Made by a program: the position numbers and the translations under genes. Of a DNA stretch of 64,000 nt, positions 45,771 to 63,860 are shown one piece after another. Origin of the DNA: Apostichopus japonicus (Eukaryota; Echinodermata; Holothuroidea; Aspidochirotida; Stichopodidae); contig NC_092576.1 of assembly GCF_037975245.1 (NCBI RefSeq), positions 43,531,611-43,595,610 of the forward strand. Reading direction: 5' to 3'. Positions within the stretch are counted from its first letter, which is position 1. Each line of letters begins with the position of its first letter. The notes beneath the pieces were generated by a model that saw only the letters and a program-made list of their open reading frames with translations, was not told where the DNA came from and did not search any database.

Positions 45771-47482
45771 AAGTGGCGTCGCCAAGGGGGGGGGGGCACG
45801 TTCCCCCTGGAAAACCTAGTGCCCCCCCCGAGTGCCCCCCCATCTGAGATTTGGGTTGGTAAAAAAATATATATATATATTTTGTTATATTCAACTCCCA
45901 TCATCTGAGTTGGTTTTTCATAAGGACAAAGAAGCACAGTAATTCGTATTTTCTTGAAATGAGCTGCGAAAAAATGAAAAAGTTTATCCTTGAACATCGG
46001 GTATCGAAGTCGTAACCCGCGCCATCACAACATGTGTCGATATGTACATTGAATGTGTCAGTGCTCACGCCATACCAGCGGATATACACGTCCGCTTCGC
46101 GAGCTACATGACTGTGAGAAGGGAGGGTACTGCAATATGTTGCCTTGGTCTGAGGTTGACAGGTTAGGAGCTGACGAAATGTGAGAATGTGAGGGTCCGC
46201 AGGCACCATACTTGCCTATATTTGTGGACCCATATATTAACCCTGTTGTGTAGGGGGTGCAGAGGTCATTTGAGGTCAGATGCTTTAGGAACAAATGGCG
46301 AATGTTCACACCTGCATACTGAGCTATACTTGATGTGTGATCAAACTTTGGATTGCATGGTGAGATCCCTGATAGGATCCAATAACGATGCTGGAACCTG
46401 TTACATCTTAACAGATAATGGGCGAAAAAGAGAAGGAAAAGAAATGAGTCGGGGGTCATGCACACATTTATTCAACAAATGTAGGTTCTATTGATAGGGT
46501 TAGGCATAATATCGACAGCATGTGGTTCATATCCTCTGCAAAATTCTGCGCGTTGTTAAAATCATTACCTCAAAAATAGCAATTTCTGGAGATATCTTCA
46601 GATCGAATTTAGCATCAAATGTGGCAGCAATTTGCATCTAGCCCATCCTCCGTATGCGAAAATTTTCCAAAGGGGAGGGGGGCAGTGGCGGCGGAACCGG
46701 GGGGCTTGGGGGCTTGGGCCCCCCCCCCCCAATGAAAAAGTTGAGGGGGCAAATGCATGATAAGCCCCCCAATATTTACCAAGGCTCCGAAACGTGCATC
46801 TGCCCATTTTTCAATGCATACTTGTCGATCTGTCCGATGCAAACGTATACTATATAGGTGTAATAATTTTAGTAATTGCTGGGGGACCCTCGGACCGTCC
46901 CCTGGCTATAGACCACATTGTCACCCCAACCGCGTCTTCACGCCCCGTGAAAAGTGGAAGCAGTGAGTGTGAGTGCCGGTAAGCGCAACACAACTTCGTC
47001 TTAGGCCAAAGACTTGCTTCATTTCAGCCAGTTCTCCAACATCCCCTTACTACACTCAAAAAAGTCTGTGCGAGTACACTACGAGTAATAGCTACTCTCT
47101 TAAAACACCATCGAATATACAAATTACAATGTTTTACAGACTTTTACGTGCAATCTGAGAAATTGCAGGCTTGAGACCCATATTTTAGGGCTAGGTATTC
47201 GCAGCATAAAACACTCGGGAAGTGCCGTTTCCGGCCATCTGGGGGTTTGAAAAACCCAAATTTTCCTGTACGCTCCGCGCCAACCGATGGTGGCGCTCCG
47301 CTTAGATAGTCTCTACACATTAGCCCCCCCAATAATTTTCCCGTTCCGCCGCGCCTGGAAGTGGAACCCCCTCCCCTTAGACCCCTCCCACAGGACGGCG
47401 ATACGTATCCACCTGAGTGCCCCCCCATCAAATGCTGGTGCCCCCTGTGCCCCCCAGACTGAAACGTCTGGTGACGCCACTG
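45771..47482. mobile_element. hAT-like element, core family X, 1712 bp
   Basis: Ends AAGTGGCGTCGCCA and TGGTGACGCCACTG, imperfect inverted repeats. Exact 8-bp duplication AACACAAA at 45763-45770 and 47483-47490. It contains the core TGGCGCTCCGCTTAGATAGT near 47289 and G/C-run blocks, including a partial second left end (CAGTGGCGGCGGAACC, 46682). No transposase recognised in its frames (longest 135 codons). Confidence 0.88.
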
Positions 47483-47539
47483 AACACAAAGGTTGGCTAT
47501 GAGCCTGTATGGGACGGTTTACAACACATACGGTATATA

Positions 47540-47890
47540 TATATATATATGTAATACATATTAACAAGACATATTTAATAATACATGTATGACAATACAT
47601 ATATTACATTACATATATTTTACAATACATATATTGCAATACATATATTGCAATACATATATTACAATACAAATATGACAAAACATATAAAAATACATAA
47701 CAATACATATCTGACAATACATATATGACGATACATATATGCCCATACATATATTACATTACATATATTACAATACATAGATTACAATACAAATATGCCA
47801 AAACATATTAAAATACATACATTACAATACATTTATGACAATACATATATGACGATACAAATATGACAATACATATATTACAATACAATA
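47540..47890. repeat. ATACATATATTACA minisatellite
   Basis: Degenerate 13-14-base units alternating ATACATATATTACA, ATACATATATGAC and ATACAAATATGAC. Confidence 0.9.
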
Positions 47891-48339
47891 TATTATGACA
47901 GCAGTGTATTATACATAACTATTGTTCCAAAGTTTGTATGCCTCTTTGGCAATAAATTCCTACACATTCCATTCCGACTTAATGCTGCAGGTATAACTAG
48001 CATAGTGTCTTGTAGACCAACACACTATATAAACCTTCTACCAGTATTAATCGGTAGTGGTGTCCAATTATTCACGAAGAGCTTATGCTGAGCTATGTGT
48101 AACGCTTCGTGCCTACGTGGCTTATATACAGTAAAGAGAACGTGTTGTAACGGTATAACCCAAGATTACGGGTGGCGCCAAATATTCCCTACTGAGTGGA
48201 AAGGATTGCTGGTGGTTGTATGGAAACAAATGCGGATTGGATGGTTGTGTGTTATAGCATGGAGCTATATGGTTATAGTAACGACGAGCATTGAATTTCG
48301 CTATTATATGCGAAGAATATGTTTTCTTGTATTTTAGAT

Positions 48340-48575
48340 CCTCCTGCAAGCAGGAACTCGCGAAGAAGCCTCGTTGGCTTATGATTAATTATCAAAGCCA
48401 CAAGCTGACCGAAGTCATTCTCTTACATTCATATTTAACGTCCATGATTATGAATTGTTAATTGTCAACAACTCTGTAACTGGATGACATACATTAATCT
48501 GGGAGTGACTCGAACTCGGGACCTTATGATGGAAAGGCACCGGCGTTATCCTCTGAGCTAACACTCCTTATAAAA
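48340..48575 (-). mobile_element. tRNA-derived SINE, family 1, full-length copy
   Basis: The minus strand starts with GGAGTGTTAGCTCAGAGG near 48568 and CGAGTTCGAGTCACTCCC near 48502. It runs to the tail GAGTTCCTGCTTGCAGGAGG near 48350. Same family as 3244-3485 and 10560-10690. Confidence 0.82.
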
Positions 48576-48978
48576 CATAGATAAACGATATCAAACGATA
48601 TAAACGATAAACAATATAACACATAAATAAACGAGCCAAGAACGAGCGATAAATAAAGATTTCGTAATTTATTACTACAATCAGCCACGGTACAGACAAC
48701 ATATCGGCATGACGCCCTCAATAATAAATAAGAAAACATGCACGTAAAACGAATATGGCGGTTACAAACGAACTCTCAATATTTATTATGATAGGTAAAT
48801 AACACATGAAAATCACAAAATGTATATAGCTTCAATATTAAATTCATTCAATCAGTTATAGTCCTAATTATTGTGTTTGGGTATGGGTATAGATAGTTTA
48901 GCATATTGGTTTTGGTGTTTTATTTCACGTTGTGTGGTTTGGCGTGGGGTGGTGTATAACGTGCAGTTGCGTGATTAA

Positions 48979-49486
48979 AAGAATAGTCCAGGTCAAAAGT
49001 TTGTTTAGATATGTTAAAGAGGGACATAATCTATGCATTCAGGTGAAATTTGCATTCAATTCCATATGTACCGTTTTTGAGATATTGACAGTTGAAGTTG
49101 CCACCTTTCGTACCTTTTGCACCTTTCGTAGTGAACTTGGAGCAAACAGGTGTGACGTCATTGTTGCACAAAAATGTTTTGTTTTCCTTTATAATTTACG
49201 TCTAGGTTAATACTCCACAATTGGATGCATCCATAATGTAAATGTACCATATAGGTATTGGTATTTTATAAACTTCACATCCCTTTTAGACAAAGTAGTA
49301 ACCCTATCCAATCCAAGGTCAAATCAATAGACTGAAAAATAAAGAAAACACAAAACATTATTTATCAGTGTGCAACTATGACATCACACCTGTTTGCTTC
49401 AAGTTCACGTTTGGCAGAATATCAGATAACTTCAACTGTCAATCTCTCAAAAACGAAACATAGGAATTTCATGCAAATTTTACTAG
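48979..49486. mobile_element. TTAA-flanked MITE, copy 2
   Basis: Starts AAGAATAGTCCAGGTC after TTAA (48975-48978). Inverted arms: GTGAAATTTGCATTCAATTC and GACAGTTGAAG on the left; CTTCAACTGTCAATCTCTC and ATGCAAATTTTACTAGAAT on the right. The outermost right end is not recognisable. Confidence 0.72.
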
Positions 49487-49970
49487 AATGCTTAGATTTT
49501 ACAAATGGATTAAGCTTCAGTTATCGTCTTTGCGAACGAAAACCGTTTATGATTCGAATAGCTTCGTGTAAGGTGTAACGTGAATAGCTTGACTTGACTG
49601 TCCGTAATTTGCCTGTAAATCGATGGTATATTTTGTCATATTTTCTCAATGGAAAGCTCACAGCGTTCCTCTATCATTTACATTTTTATATCTCTCGTCG
49701 AATCAACATCTTGCTATAACCATGGAGTCTGTTTTTACCTCCATGCTATAACATAGTAAAACGTTTGTTTTGAATCCAGTTTATTTATAAGGACTAATTA
49801 TAGTGAAATATTCAAGAAAGGAAATTGCCCGTGTACATATTTTAATCAATATTTTTTTATTTATTTTCTGATTTGTTTATTTTTTTCTTAGTCATACTAT
49901 GACTCGATGAGGCATTAAAGGGACATCGACATACGAACACCAGCGGCAACGTCGCCGATAAGCAACCAAC

Positions 49971-56224
<6,254 letters not shown>

Positions 56225-56426
56225 GTCCAATGGGCCATTACATTAGAAGCCATTGCGTAATATGAATCCATGGTGATAATATGAAGAGGGCAGTCTTTCA
56301 AATTTAGTGTAACACAGCACTTTACGTAATTAATACAATTATTACAATGCGTAAGGATTTCACCTAGATCAGTGGAATATTTATTTTTCCTCTTAAAATG
56401 TGTGTTTATACGTGGAGTAGTGGATT

Positions 56427-56432
56427 AATAAA
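56427..56432 (+). terminator. Candidate polyadenylation signal of the SLC46-like gene
   Basis: AATAAA about 200 bases after the TGA. Plausible 3' UTR length; cleavage site not evident. Confidence 0.4.
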
Positions 56433-56587
56433 TAACAAATATTTGTTTTTCGTATAATGCACAAGATTTTCTTTAAGTAATCTTTGAAAAGTACGTTGGT
56501 TAACATATTTTCTACATTTTTTAGCATAATTAAAAGTGATTATATTTTGTATTTCTTGTTATGATTTTACTTTGTCAACGTATTCAG

Positions 56588-56624
56588 TATATATATATAT
56601 CTATCTATCTATCTATCTATCTAT

Positions 56625-56687
<63 letters not shown>
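56588..56687. repeat. (TA)n / (CTAT)n compound microsatellite
   Basis: TA run, then six CTAT-type units (56601-56625), then a TA run to 56687. Confidence 0.97.
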
Positions 56688-56689
<2 letters not shown>

Positions 56690-56699
56690 GTACACTGTA

Positions 56700-57440
56700 A
56701 CTCAACAAGGGAAAGTCGGACTGAACTCAAACTTGGTATATAGATCCGCCATAGTGAGAAGGTGTGCCCTATTGTTTTTAGTGCCTGTGAAGGTCACCAA
56801 AGGTCAGTTAGAGGCCAAAAACCCAAAATATTAAAACTGCAATAACTCCCAGTGCCAATGTGCGACAAGGTTGATATTTTGGGACAAGTTGTGAACTGGT
56901 TAGGGGAACATTTTCAAACGTAACGGTCATGTGATCCAAGGTCACCAAAGGTCAATTAATGATAAAAAACGTGTATTTTTGCGATAACTTGAGAAAAAAT
57001 TGTTCGTAAGGGTTGGCAGTTGCTTCAATGTAATCCAATTGCCGACCCGCATCTGGGTGACCTTTGACCTCAATTTGACCTCTGGTGACCTTTACGTATT
57101 TTGGGGATTTTAAAAGTTTCGATGCTGTTTTCAGATGTTAAAGGAACCTTCTGATCATAAATGTCAATGGGTTGACCCCCGTGTGACCTTCGTGTGCGAA
57201 GTTATACAAGTTCAAAGTTAATGTTTAGACATTTAATGCAATAACTCCCAGTGCCAATTAGGTCTGACACGATTGATATTTTGGGACAAGTTGTGAATGG
57301 GGTGGTGGAACATTTTCAAACTTTTAACGGTCATGTGATCTGAGGTCATGTTATCATATGTGTTGACCCGCTTGTAGGTGACCTTATATTTCTTACATTT
57401 TTTACGCCATATTCAGATCTCAAAAGTGCCTTCCGATCAC
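56700..57440. repeat. ~400-bp duplicated unit rich in AGGTCA half-sites
   Basis: The block GCAATAACTCCCAGTGCCAA, GATATTTTGGGACAAGTTGT, AACATTTTCAAAC and ACGGTCATGTGATC occurs at about 56843-56940 and again at 57238-57345. AGGTCA half-sites accompany it (56790-56815, 56940-56960, 57053-57095). Confidence 0.8.
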
Positions 57441-57493
57441 AATTTGTGATCACAAAAGTGTTGGCTATAGTGTTGGTTACTTTATGGGTACAT

Positions 57494-57842
57494 GGAGGGC
57501 GTTGTGGTCAAGTGGTTAAGGCAGTGGACTGGTGATCTAAGGATTACAGGTTCGAGCCCTGGCCAGATCATTGCGTTGTGTCCTTGGGCAAGGCACTTTA
57601 TCTCCATTGCCTCACTTCACCCAGGTGTATAAATTGGGACCTGCGAGGTAACTTTTAAATATAGTTGCGTGCGCCGGGGGACACGTGGTTGTGGTGCACT
57701 GTGGTGCCCCAGGAGAGATTGATTGAATTGGGCACACTTTGGTGTGTGGGTGTGACAAGTTACCAATGACCAAGGCTAATAGCGCCTTTGAACAATTTAT
57801 GTTGACTTTGGCGCTATATAAATGTCTTCTGATTGATTGATG
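57494..57842 (+). mobile_element. tRNA-derived SINE, family 2, copy 4 (best preserved)
   Basis: Head GAGGGCGTTGTGGTCAAGTG (box A) and ACAGGTTCGAGCCCTGGCC (box B). Body with CCTTGGGCAAGGCACTTTAT. 3' end GGCGCTATATAAATGTCTTC followed by TGATTGATTGATG. Confidence 0.92.
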
Positions 57843-58208
57843 TAGGACCACAATTACTTGGACTATTTGAGCCCAATCTTGCTATGATAATAATAATGTG
57901 TATTGTCATATACCCCTACGCAAGGAACCACAGTGCCCTTGGGCTCTTGTTCAGTATAGTCCTCAATTGGTCATAATACAATTCAAGGTTTTATGAATGT
58001 TCTATCCTTTATAACAAAATAGTATCCCAGACTGTCGGGTGAACAACACGCCTTCCGTAAAATAATATAGGACTACAGTAACTTCTAATATGAACAAAAA
58101 ATAAATAAAAACAAAGAATCCAGAGATAACAACTATATTTCTTTTTACAACTCCTGTTTCTGCAACTGCCTTGCTCAGATACACATGAACGACTGTATAT
58201 ATACTTAT

Positions 58209-58209
<1 letters not shown>

Positions 58210-58294
<85 letters not shown>
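58210..58294. repeat. (TA)n microsatellite
   Basis: About 42 uninterrupted TA units. Confidence 0.97.
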
Positions 58295-58297
<3 letters not shown>

Positions 58298-58334
58298 AAT
58301 TAAGTGAAAGAGAGGAATTGTACTGATCTCTGAC

Positions 58335-58706
58335 CATAGGCGTAGGAGCACAATTTGATTTGGGGGGCTGTAACGACTTGCCCGAAAAATATAACCAAAA
58401 TTTGTTAAAGTGCACATCTTATAGGCATGCATCGATTATTACATCGCATGTCAATAACATACAATCTTTGCCGTGTTATTACCCTTCCATATATATCCTT
58501 CCATATGCGTTATAATTATTCAGGAAGTCGTTACAATAATAACGATAATAATAATATCAGTTTAACCATTGAAAAACACATTGCAAATTATTTTTTGTTT
58601 CAGTAAGTGCCCGAAAACTTCTCAGCATTTGGCCCGAATTTTCACAAACATTTTTGGTTGGGGAACTGCAGCCCCCTAGCCCCCCCCCCCGCCTCATACG
58701 CATATG
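58335..58706. mobile_element. Possible old hAT-like element, 372 bp
   Basis: Ends CATAGGCGTAGGAG and CTCATACGCATATG are imperfect inverted repeats with internal G/C runs near each end. The flanks TCTCTGAC and TCTCTATA agree only in five bases, so an eroded copy at best. Confidence 0.5.
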
Positions 58707-58892
58707 TCTCTATAGGTCAGAGCAGAAACTAGATTATTCGACGTGTACGCCTCTTTACTCACATTTCCATGTGTCTATCACAAAGACTTTCAACTTACTA
58801 AAATTATAATTTAACAGTTAGTAAATTAAATAAGATTCACGAAAAATAAACACATTGACAAAAGAAAATCTTGATAGCTTAATCCACGATTG

Positions 58893-59393
58893 CAGGGGTT
58901 CCCTAACTGGGGTGCATGAACCCCCAGGGGTGCGTGAGTCCATCTCGGGGGGTTCGTGAGACGTTTCTGAAAGTCAAAACTAGAGTACTTTTGTTTGTTG
59001 CAACTAAAATCTGATATATCTGTACAAAAGTCGTACCTATCGATAAACTCTTTTCGCGTTCCATACGCATATGTTGCCATAGTAGTACCGTACCGTGAAT
59101 GTGATAAATAACTGAATTATGAAACAGACACAGACCGCATGACTTTGGTGAATTTGGTGTACGCATGACAGTACGTCGTGAAGATAAAAAGCTAATCTTT
59201 TCTTGAAGTTTCCAAATAAATATTTGTACATCTCTTGTTTTATTTTATATATTACAATATTACACTATGAACTTGATCTTTTACGAAGCATGGTTATACG
59301 TATTATAGTATAATAATAACTCAGATAGTATCTGGAAACACTGACATCCACAGGGGGTTCATGGGGGGGGGGGATAACGTTAGGGAAATCCTG
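58893..59393. mobile_element. Nonautonomous hAT-like element, CAGGGGTTCCC family, 501 bp
   Basis: Ends CAGGGGTTCCCTAACTGGGG and GTTAGGGAAATCCTG. Same family as 31404-32129, with a shorter interior. Flanks CACGATTG and CATTATTG match at six of eight positions, suggesting an older insertion. Confidence 0.85.
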
Positions 59394-60125
59394 CATTATT
59401 GAATATCACATCAAATTATATGGAATTTATTCATTTAAATATGGAAGGATGTATTGTCCAATAAGCTGTGACTTCATGAATACGTTACATTTCAAAACAA
59501 TGACAGAAGCTTTGTGATTGAGAATCTGGATTTTTTTTTTGGGTAGGGGTGGGGTGGGGGGTGGGTGGGTGTTTCTTTATTTTATTTAGGGATAAAGCTT
59601 ACGTAAGCTGTCATATATTGGCAAGGTGGGAAATGTTTTAAACAATTCATTTTCAAATTTTATAAAATTTTGTTTTTAAAACGATTAAATTCTAAATATA
59701 GGTTTATATAAAACTTCAGACCTCAGAATATTAGTCCAGTAGAAAGACAAAAAATTATAAACTTGTAAATTCAGTCTTACAAGGGATACAATTTTAGATA
59801 TTTCAATACGAGACAATAAATTGCAACACAGAGTTGAAAATCAGTTTTAATTCTTGTCGATCCGGCAAATTATCATTACATGAATATTTGACATGAATAT
59901 TCATGAAATGAAATATTTTACATCAATATTCATTAAATGAATATTTTAACCAGATTTCTTTTTCTTTCTTTTTTCATTAAAATTGAAAGATAAACAACAA
60001 CCAAAGCACATTGAGTTGGCTTTATTTTACTTCGTTTATCTTTATGTTTTGTTACTTGCGGAAGTCAGGAAATGAACCTGTGCAGTCAAGTTGGCGTGTA
60101 TATGCGTGTGTGTGCAATTGTTTTG
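59394..60125. other. AT-rich stretch with a G-run
   Basis: G-rich tract at 59541-59572 and ATGAATATT-type repeats at 59880-59945. No gene seen. Confidence 0.55.
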
Positions 60126-60297
60126 TATTCTGACCGAGGACTTGAACAAAAGAATTCCAGGTCCTCGGATGTGATTTCTAAAGAATCACCACGTCCTCGA
60201 AAGAATTCCATTGTTATGGGGTATTGTTAAGGTTAGGGTACGTGGATTTGAACAATGGAAAAAACAATGGGGTCCTCGGTCTGAATGTAAAACACAC
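60126..60297. mobile_element. Short foldback/MITE element, copy 2
   Basis: Ends TATTCTGACCGAGGAC and GTCCTCGGTCTGAATG. Matches 15129-15290 in the opposite orientation, including the internal GTTAAGGTTAGGG segment. Confidence 0.72.
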
Positions 60298-61836
60298 CTG
60301 CGAGTGTTGGTGGGGGGGGGGTGGGTGTATGGGTGTGTACGTGTATGCCATTTGCTTGTAAACACAATATTTTGAGATACTTACAGCAGATCTTATAGTT
60401 GGCATGTGGCTTCACCATATGTACAGTACAAGAACACTATTGTTTTTGGTTTAGGTCAAGGGCCATATGGGGTCAGCAGAGGTAATAACATATAAATCTC
60501 AAAAGGACTTATATCTCCATAACCCAAAGATCAAGGAAGCTCATATTTACATCGGTGTCATACTGTGTTGTAGCATTTTGTTTACTAATCTGGAGGTCAA
60601 ATGTTATTTTCAGGTCAGCAGAGGTCAAATCTTGAAAAACCTTGTAAGCACAATATTTCAAGAAACCTACTTTGGTAGTAGTTCAACTATGTGTTTATGA
60701 TAATAACAGTAACATGCCAAACAATGCCATCACTTCTCCCAATGAGATATTCAGTGTTCTGTGATATCTTGTTTTAATAGCCTTAGCTCTTAACTGTAGA
60801 TAAACTGCTGGTTAGAGTTTTGTCACAGACCAATTAAAAGGCCATATTTCTTAGCCATTTTTCAACATAGACAGTCACTCATCATTTCCTTTACAAGCAA
60901 AATTTACACACAAAAATTCGATAATCACACTCCCATGGGAAGTATAAATTGCCTAGCACTTACAGTGAAGGGTTGTACTTGTGTAAACACATGTAGGTCA
61001 GTTTTTTCTTCTTTTTTTTTCTTTGTAGTTTCAGATCGACGGGACTTAAAACAAGTCTCTTGAGGGATAGAGCTCTGGGTTTTTTATTCTGTCAGAAATA
61101 CTACTTTTTTTAAGAAAAAGTCGTCCAGGAAAAAAACCTGGGCACGAAAACCAAACTACCGAACGACTGATCCGCTCTCAGCCCCAGTCCCCTTGCATCG
61201 GGACTGTGACTGTGTGATCATCGTAGGGTGTGCATCACCATTCCCCTCGAAAGGGGGACAGATACTATACATGATCTTATTCTAAAGGCCGAGAAGCGAA
61301 CTGTCAGGAACACTTGCCCAGCAGTCTGGTGGGAAATTCCATATGCTACCAGTATGAACTTATGCATATGTAATGTATTTAAAGGCCAATAACCGCTGCC
61401 AGGGAGGGGATTCCCTCTAATTTCTCCTTTTTTTCTTATGACCTTAAATATATTGTACCAACGCCTGGAATCCATTTTCAACTACACTGTAATCAGTAAT
61501 GAATATTAAGAAAAGATTTTCTGCTGATGACGTCACCTCAATAGTTTCGTTAATTTTTCCACAAAGTCGCCCGGTAAGCGATTGGCTGCGTGGGCTGTCG
61601 CCGTCAAAAATCTAAAGAAAAGGTGATAACTACAAATTAATTAAAAATAAAACTTATGTCAGGGGTTAATCCCATGCAGAAAATGGTATAGTCCTGGTGA
61701 CGTGAAAGTCTACTCTCATGAAGAGTGTTGAGGTTCCTCCCTCGCCCCCCCCCTCCCCACTCCACTCCCGATAAATAATAAATTTCAAATGATGCATTCT
61801 TTGGCTTATCTAGACTATAAATTAGGTCGAAATTAA
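60298..61836. other. Intergenic, no gene supported
   Basis: AGGTCA-type half-sites occur at 60451-60630 in sequence resembling the satellite at 13 and 27 kb. Missing downstream exons of the CUB-domain gene could lie here but were not recognised. Confidence 0.45.
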
Positions 61837-62396
61837 AGGAATAGTTCAGGTGTCACAAATGTTTATCTTATATAAAAGAAAACAATAAAAGAAACCCAAT
61901 AGTGAAGAAATTATTCAAATATCTTTTTCCGTTTAGGAGATATTCAAGTTTAAAGTTCTATCTGATTGTGTAGAAACTGCTGAAATCAGACTAGCTTTGA
62001 CGTCATAGCCTCACATTCCTGAAAGGTATTTGTTATTTTATTAAAATATTTTGTAAGATTTTATGACTTACAACCAAAATATACGTCAGGAGATCTCTTA
62101 TGTGTCAAGGGAAGTATTTGTGATTTAACATCTGAAGAATGTTTGATTATATTTTTTAGATTTGTGAAAAAAAAAAAAAAAAATTATTAATGAAATATAA
62201 TATCGACTCATGTTAAGGAAGTGAGGATGTGACATCACAACCTCACAGTTAGTTTTTCTACACCAGTCTCACCAAATCTTCAAAATGTGATATCTCCTTA
62301 ACGGCGAATGCTATCATGGTAGTTTCTTCACTATTCTGTTTGTCGTTTTAAGCTCTTTCATACAAGATAGACATGTCAAACACCTGAACCAATCCT
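61837..62396. mobile_element. TTAA-flanked MITE, complete, 560 bp
   Basis: Ends AGGAATAGTTCAGGTG and CACCTGAACCAATCCT. TTAA at 61833-61836 and 62397-62400. The arms continue inward (GACGTCATAGCCTCAC against GTGACATCACAACCTCAC). TTAA duplication fits Kolobok or piggyBac superfamilies. It shares end style with 28488-28990 and 48979-49486. Confidence 0.82.
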
Positions 62397-62469
62397 TTAA
62401 GGCTGTGTTTGTGTTAATAACTACTTTGACGTTTCTGTTGGTTTGAAAGGATGCCGTCTACATATTGCT

Positions 62470-62772
62470 CAAAATAGGGGGCAGCAATGCTATTTAAGCA
62501 CTAACTGTAACAACCACAGGGTAATAAATGTCATCATACAAACAAAAGGGTGCACATACTTCTTAGGAAAATACTTTATGCATGGGTTGATGCATTATTT
62601 ATTCCTTAGTGCGTAAAATTTCGCACTAATACATAAAAACGTTACCATCAAATATGGTTGATAAGGGATTTGGTTGGCGGATGCAAACCAAAAAACTGCA
62701 TACAACATAATGACTCAAAATAGAGGGCAACAATACTATTTAAGCACTAACTGTAACAACCACAGGGTAATA
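62470..62772. repeat. 60-bp direct repeat, two copies
   Basis: TATTTAAGCACTAACTGTAA and CAACCACAGGGTAATAA occur at about 62470-62530 and 62712-62772. A weaker related stretch lies between them. Confidence 0.85.
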
Positions 62773-62818
62773 ATATATACATGCATAGTCATATTCGAAT
62801 GCAAATTCAAGGCCTTAC

Positions 62819-63006
62819 CTCCACGTAGTCATAGTCACAGGTAGATTCCTCCTCTAGACTGAAAGAGATGAAGGTTAACCGAACTCTTAAACCGTTTGGA
62901 GCGGTTATCCGCCGGGAGCAGCACATGTAGTCACCGTAAGGTTCGGGGAAGTTCGGTGAGAGTAGGTGCATGTCTACGATTGACAAGGTAGACTTCGCAC
63001 AAGGCT
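62819..63006 (-). CDS. CUB-domain exon (first half of a CUB domain)
   Basis: Minus-strand exon with acceptor TCTCTTACAATTCTAG and donor GTAAGG. Enters in phase 1, leaves in phase 0, 188 bases. It reads CAKSTLSIVDMHLLSPNFPE, PYGDYMCCSRRITAPNGLRV, then RLTFISFSLEEESTCDYDYVE (quoted in parts). This fits the CUB pattern: first Cys, SPNFP-x-PY, second Cys, ITAP-G, LTF-x-F-LE, third Cys, YDYVE. CUB domains are extracellular protein-interaction modules. The fourth Cys and the rest of the domain must be in a further exon at lower coordinates that I could not find. The upstream exon is 63861-64000, with matching phase. Confidence 0.88.
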
Positions 63007-63077
63007 CTAGAATTGTAAGAGATAATATGGTCAATCATTGAAGTGATGGATTTTGAAAATACTATCAATATTTGTAA

Positions 63078-63563
63078 CAGTGGCGTAGCCAGAGGGGGGG
63101 GGGGGGCCATCCAAATTTGCTTTGTGCTATAGCCTCGCCCTCCCCCCCCCCCATGAAACCCAGTGATGTACTCAATATACTTCTTTTGTTACATTTTTTC
63201 GAGTTCTAATCACAAGTATTCATACCTCATGGCTCATGTTCATACTTTCATATCAGGTCAGAACTTGGTCATCAGACCGAAATATTGTACATTTTGGACG
63301 TTCACCATATACCCACATACGGAGACCGTTGACCAATATCGTCCTACAAAATAAGCGCCAATAATTTGGCCAGTTGTATAACCATTACAGACTAGCGCTA
63401 GCTACCCATGTGCATTTTCAGCGACCAATGATGCCACTTTGTGCAGACGAGGTGCCCATTAATATAAATATTTCTTGGTAATTCTTTCCATCAACCATAA
63501 CGGGGTTGCCCCCCTTAAGAAAAATCTTGGCCCCCTAACAACAGAATTCTGGCTACGCCACTG
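63078..63563. mobile_element. Nonautonomous hAT-like element, 486 bp, in CUB gene intron
   Basis: Ends CAGTGGCGTAGCCAGA and TCTGGCTACGCCACTG, a perfect 16-bp inverted repeat. Flanks ATTTGTAA (63070-63077) and ATTTGTTA (63564-63571) differ at one base. Confidence 0.92.
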
Positions 63564-63860
63564 ATTTGTTAACCTTGTATTAATTCTTGTTAAAGAAGAG
63601 CTTGTGCAGATACAAAGTGGTTTTAGATTGGTAAGTCAGTGCTTAAGTGCACAAAGCTGTGTTCTATTTGAAGACATTTAATAACAAAAATGTTTAAGTT
63701 ATTTTCAGTTGCTTGGTTAATCAGTCCTATATGTAAATGTAATGTAAATCCGAAAAAAAATCAATATGTAAATCCAGCAATCTTTCAAGATGGGACCCCC
63801 TCTCAAGGGCATATTCCTTCCCCCTCCCCCACCCCCACCTTGCGTATGAACGTTATGTAC

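Noticed and set aside
46058-46465. 135-codon minus-strand frame inside the 1.7-kb hAT-like element
   Set aside because: No transposase motif; composition looks random.
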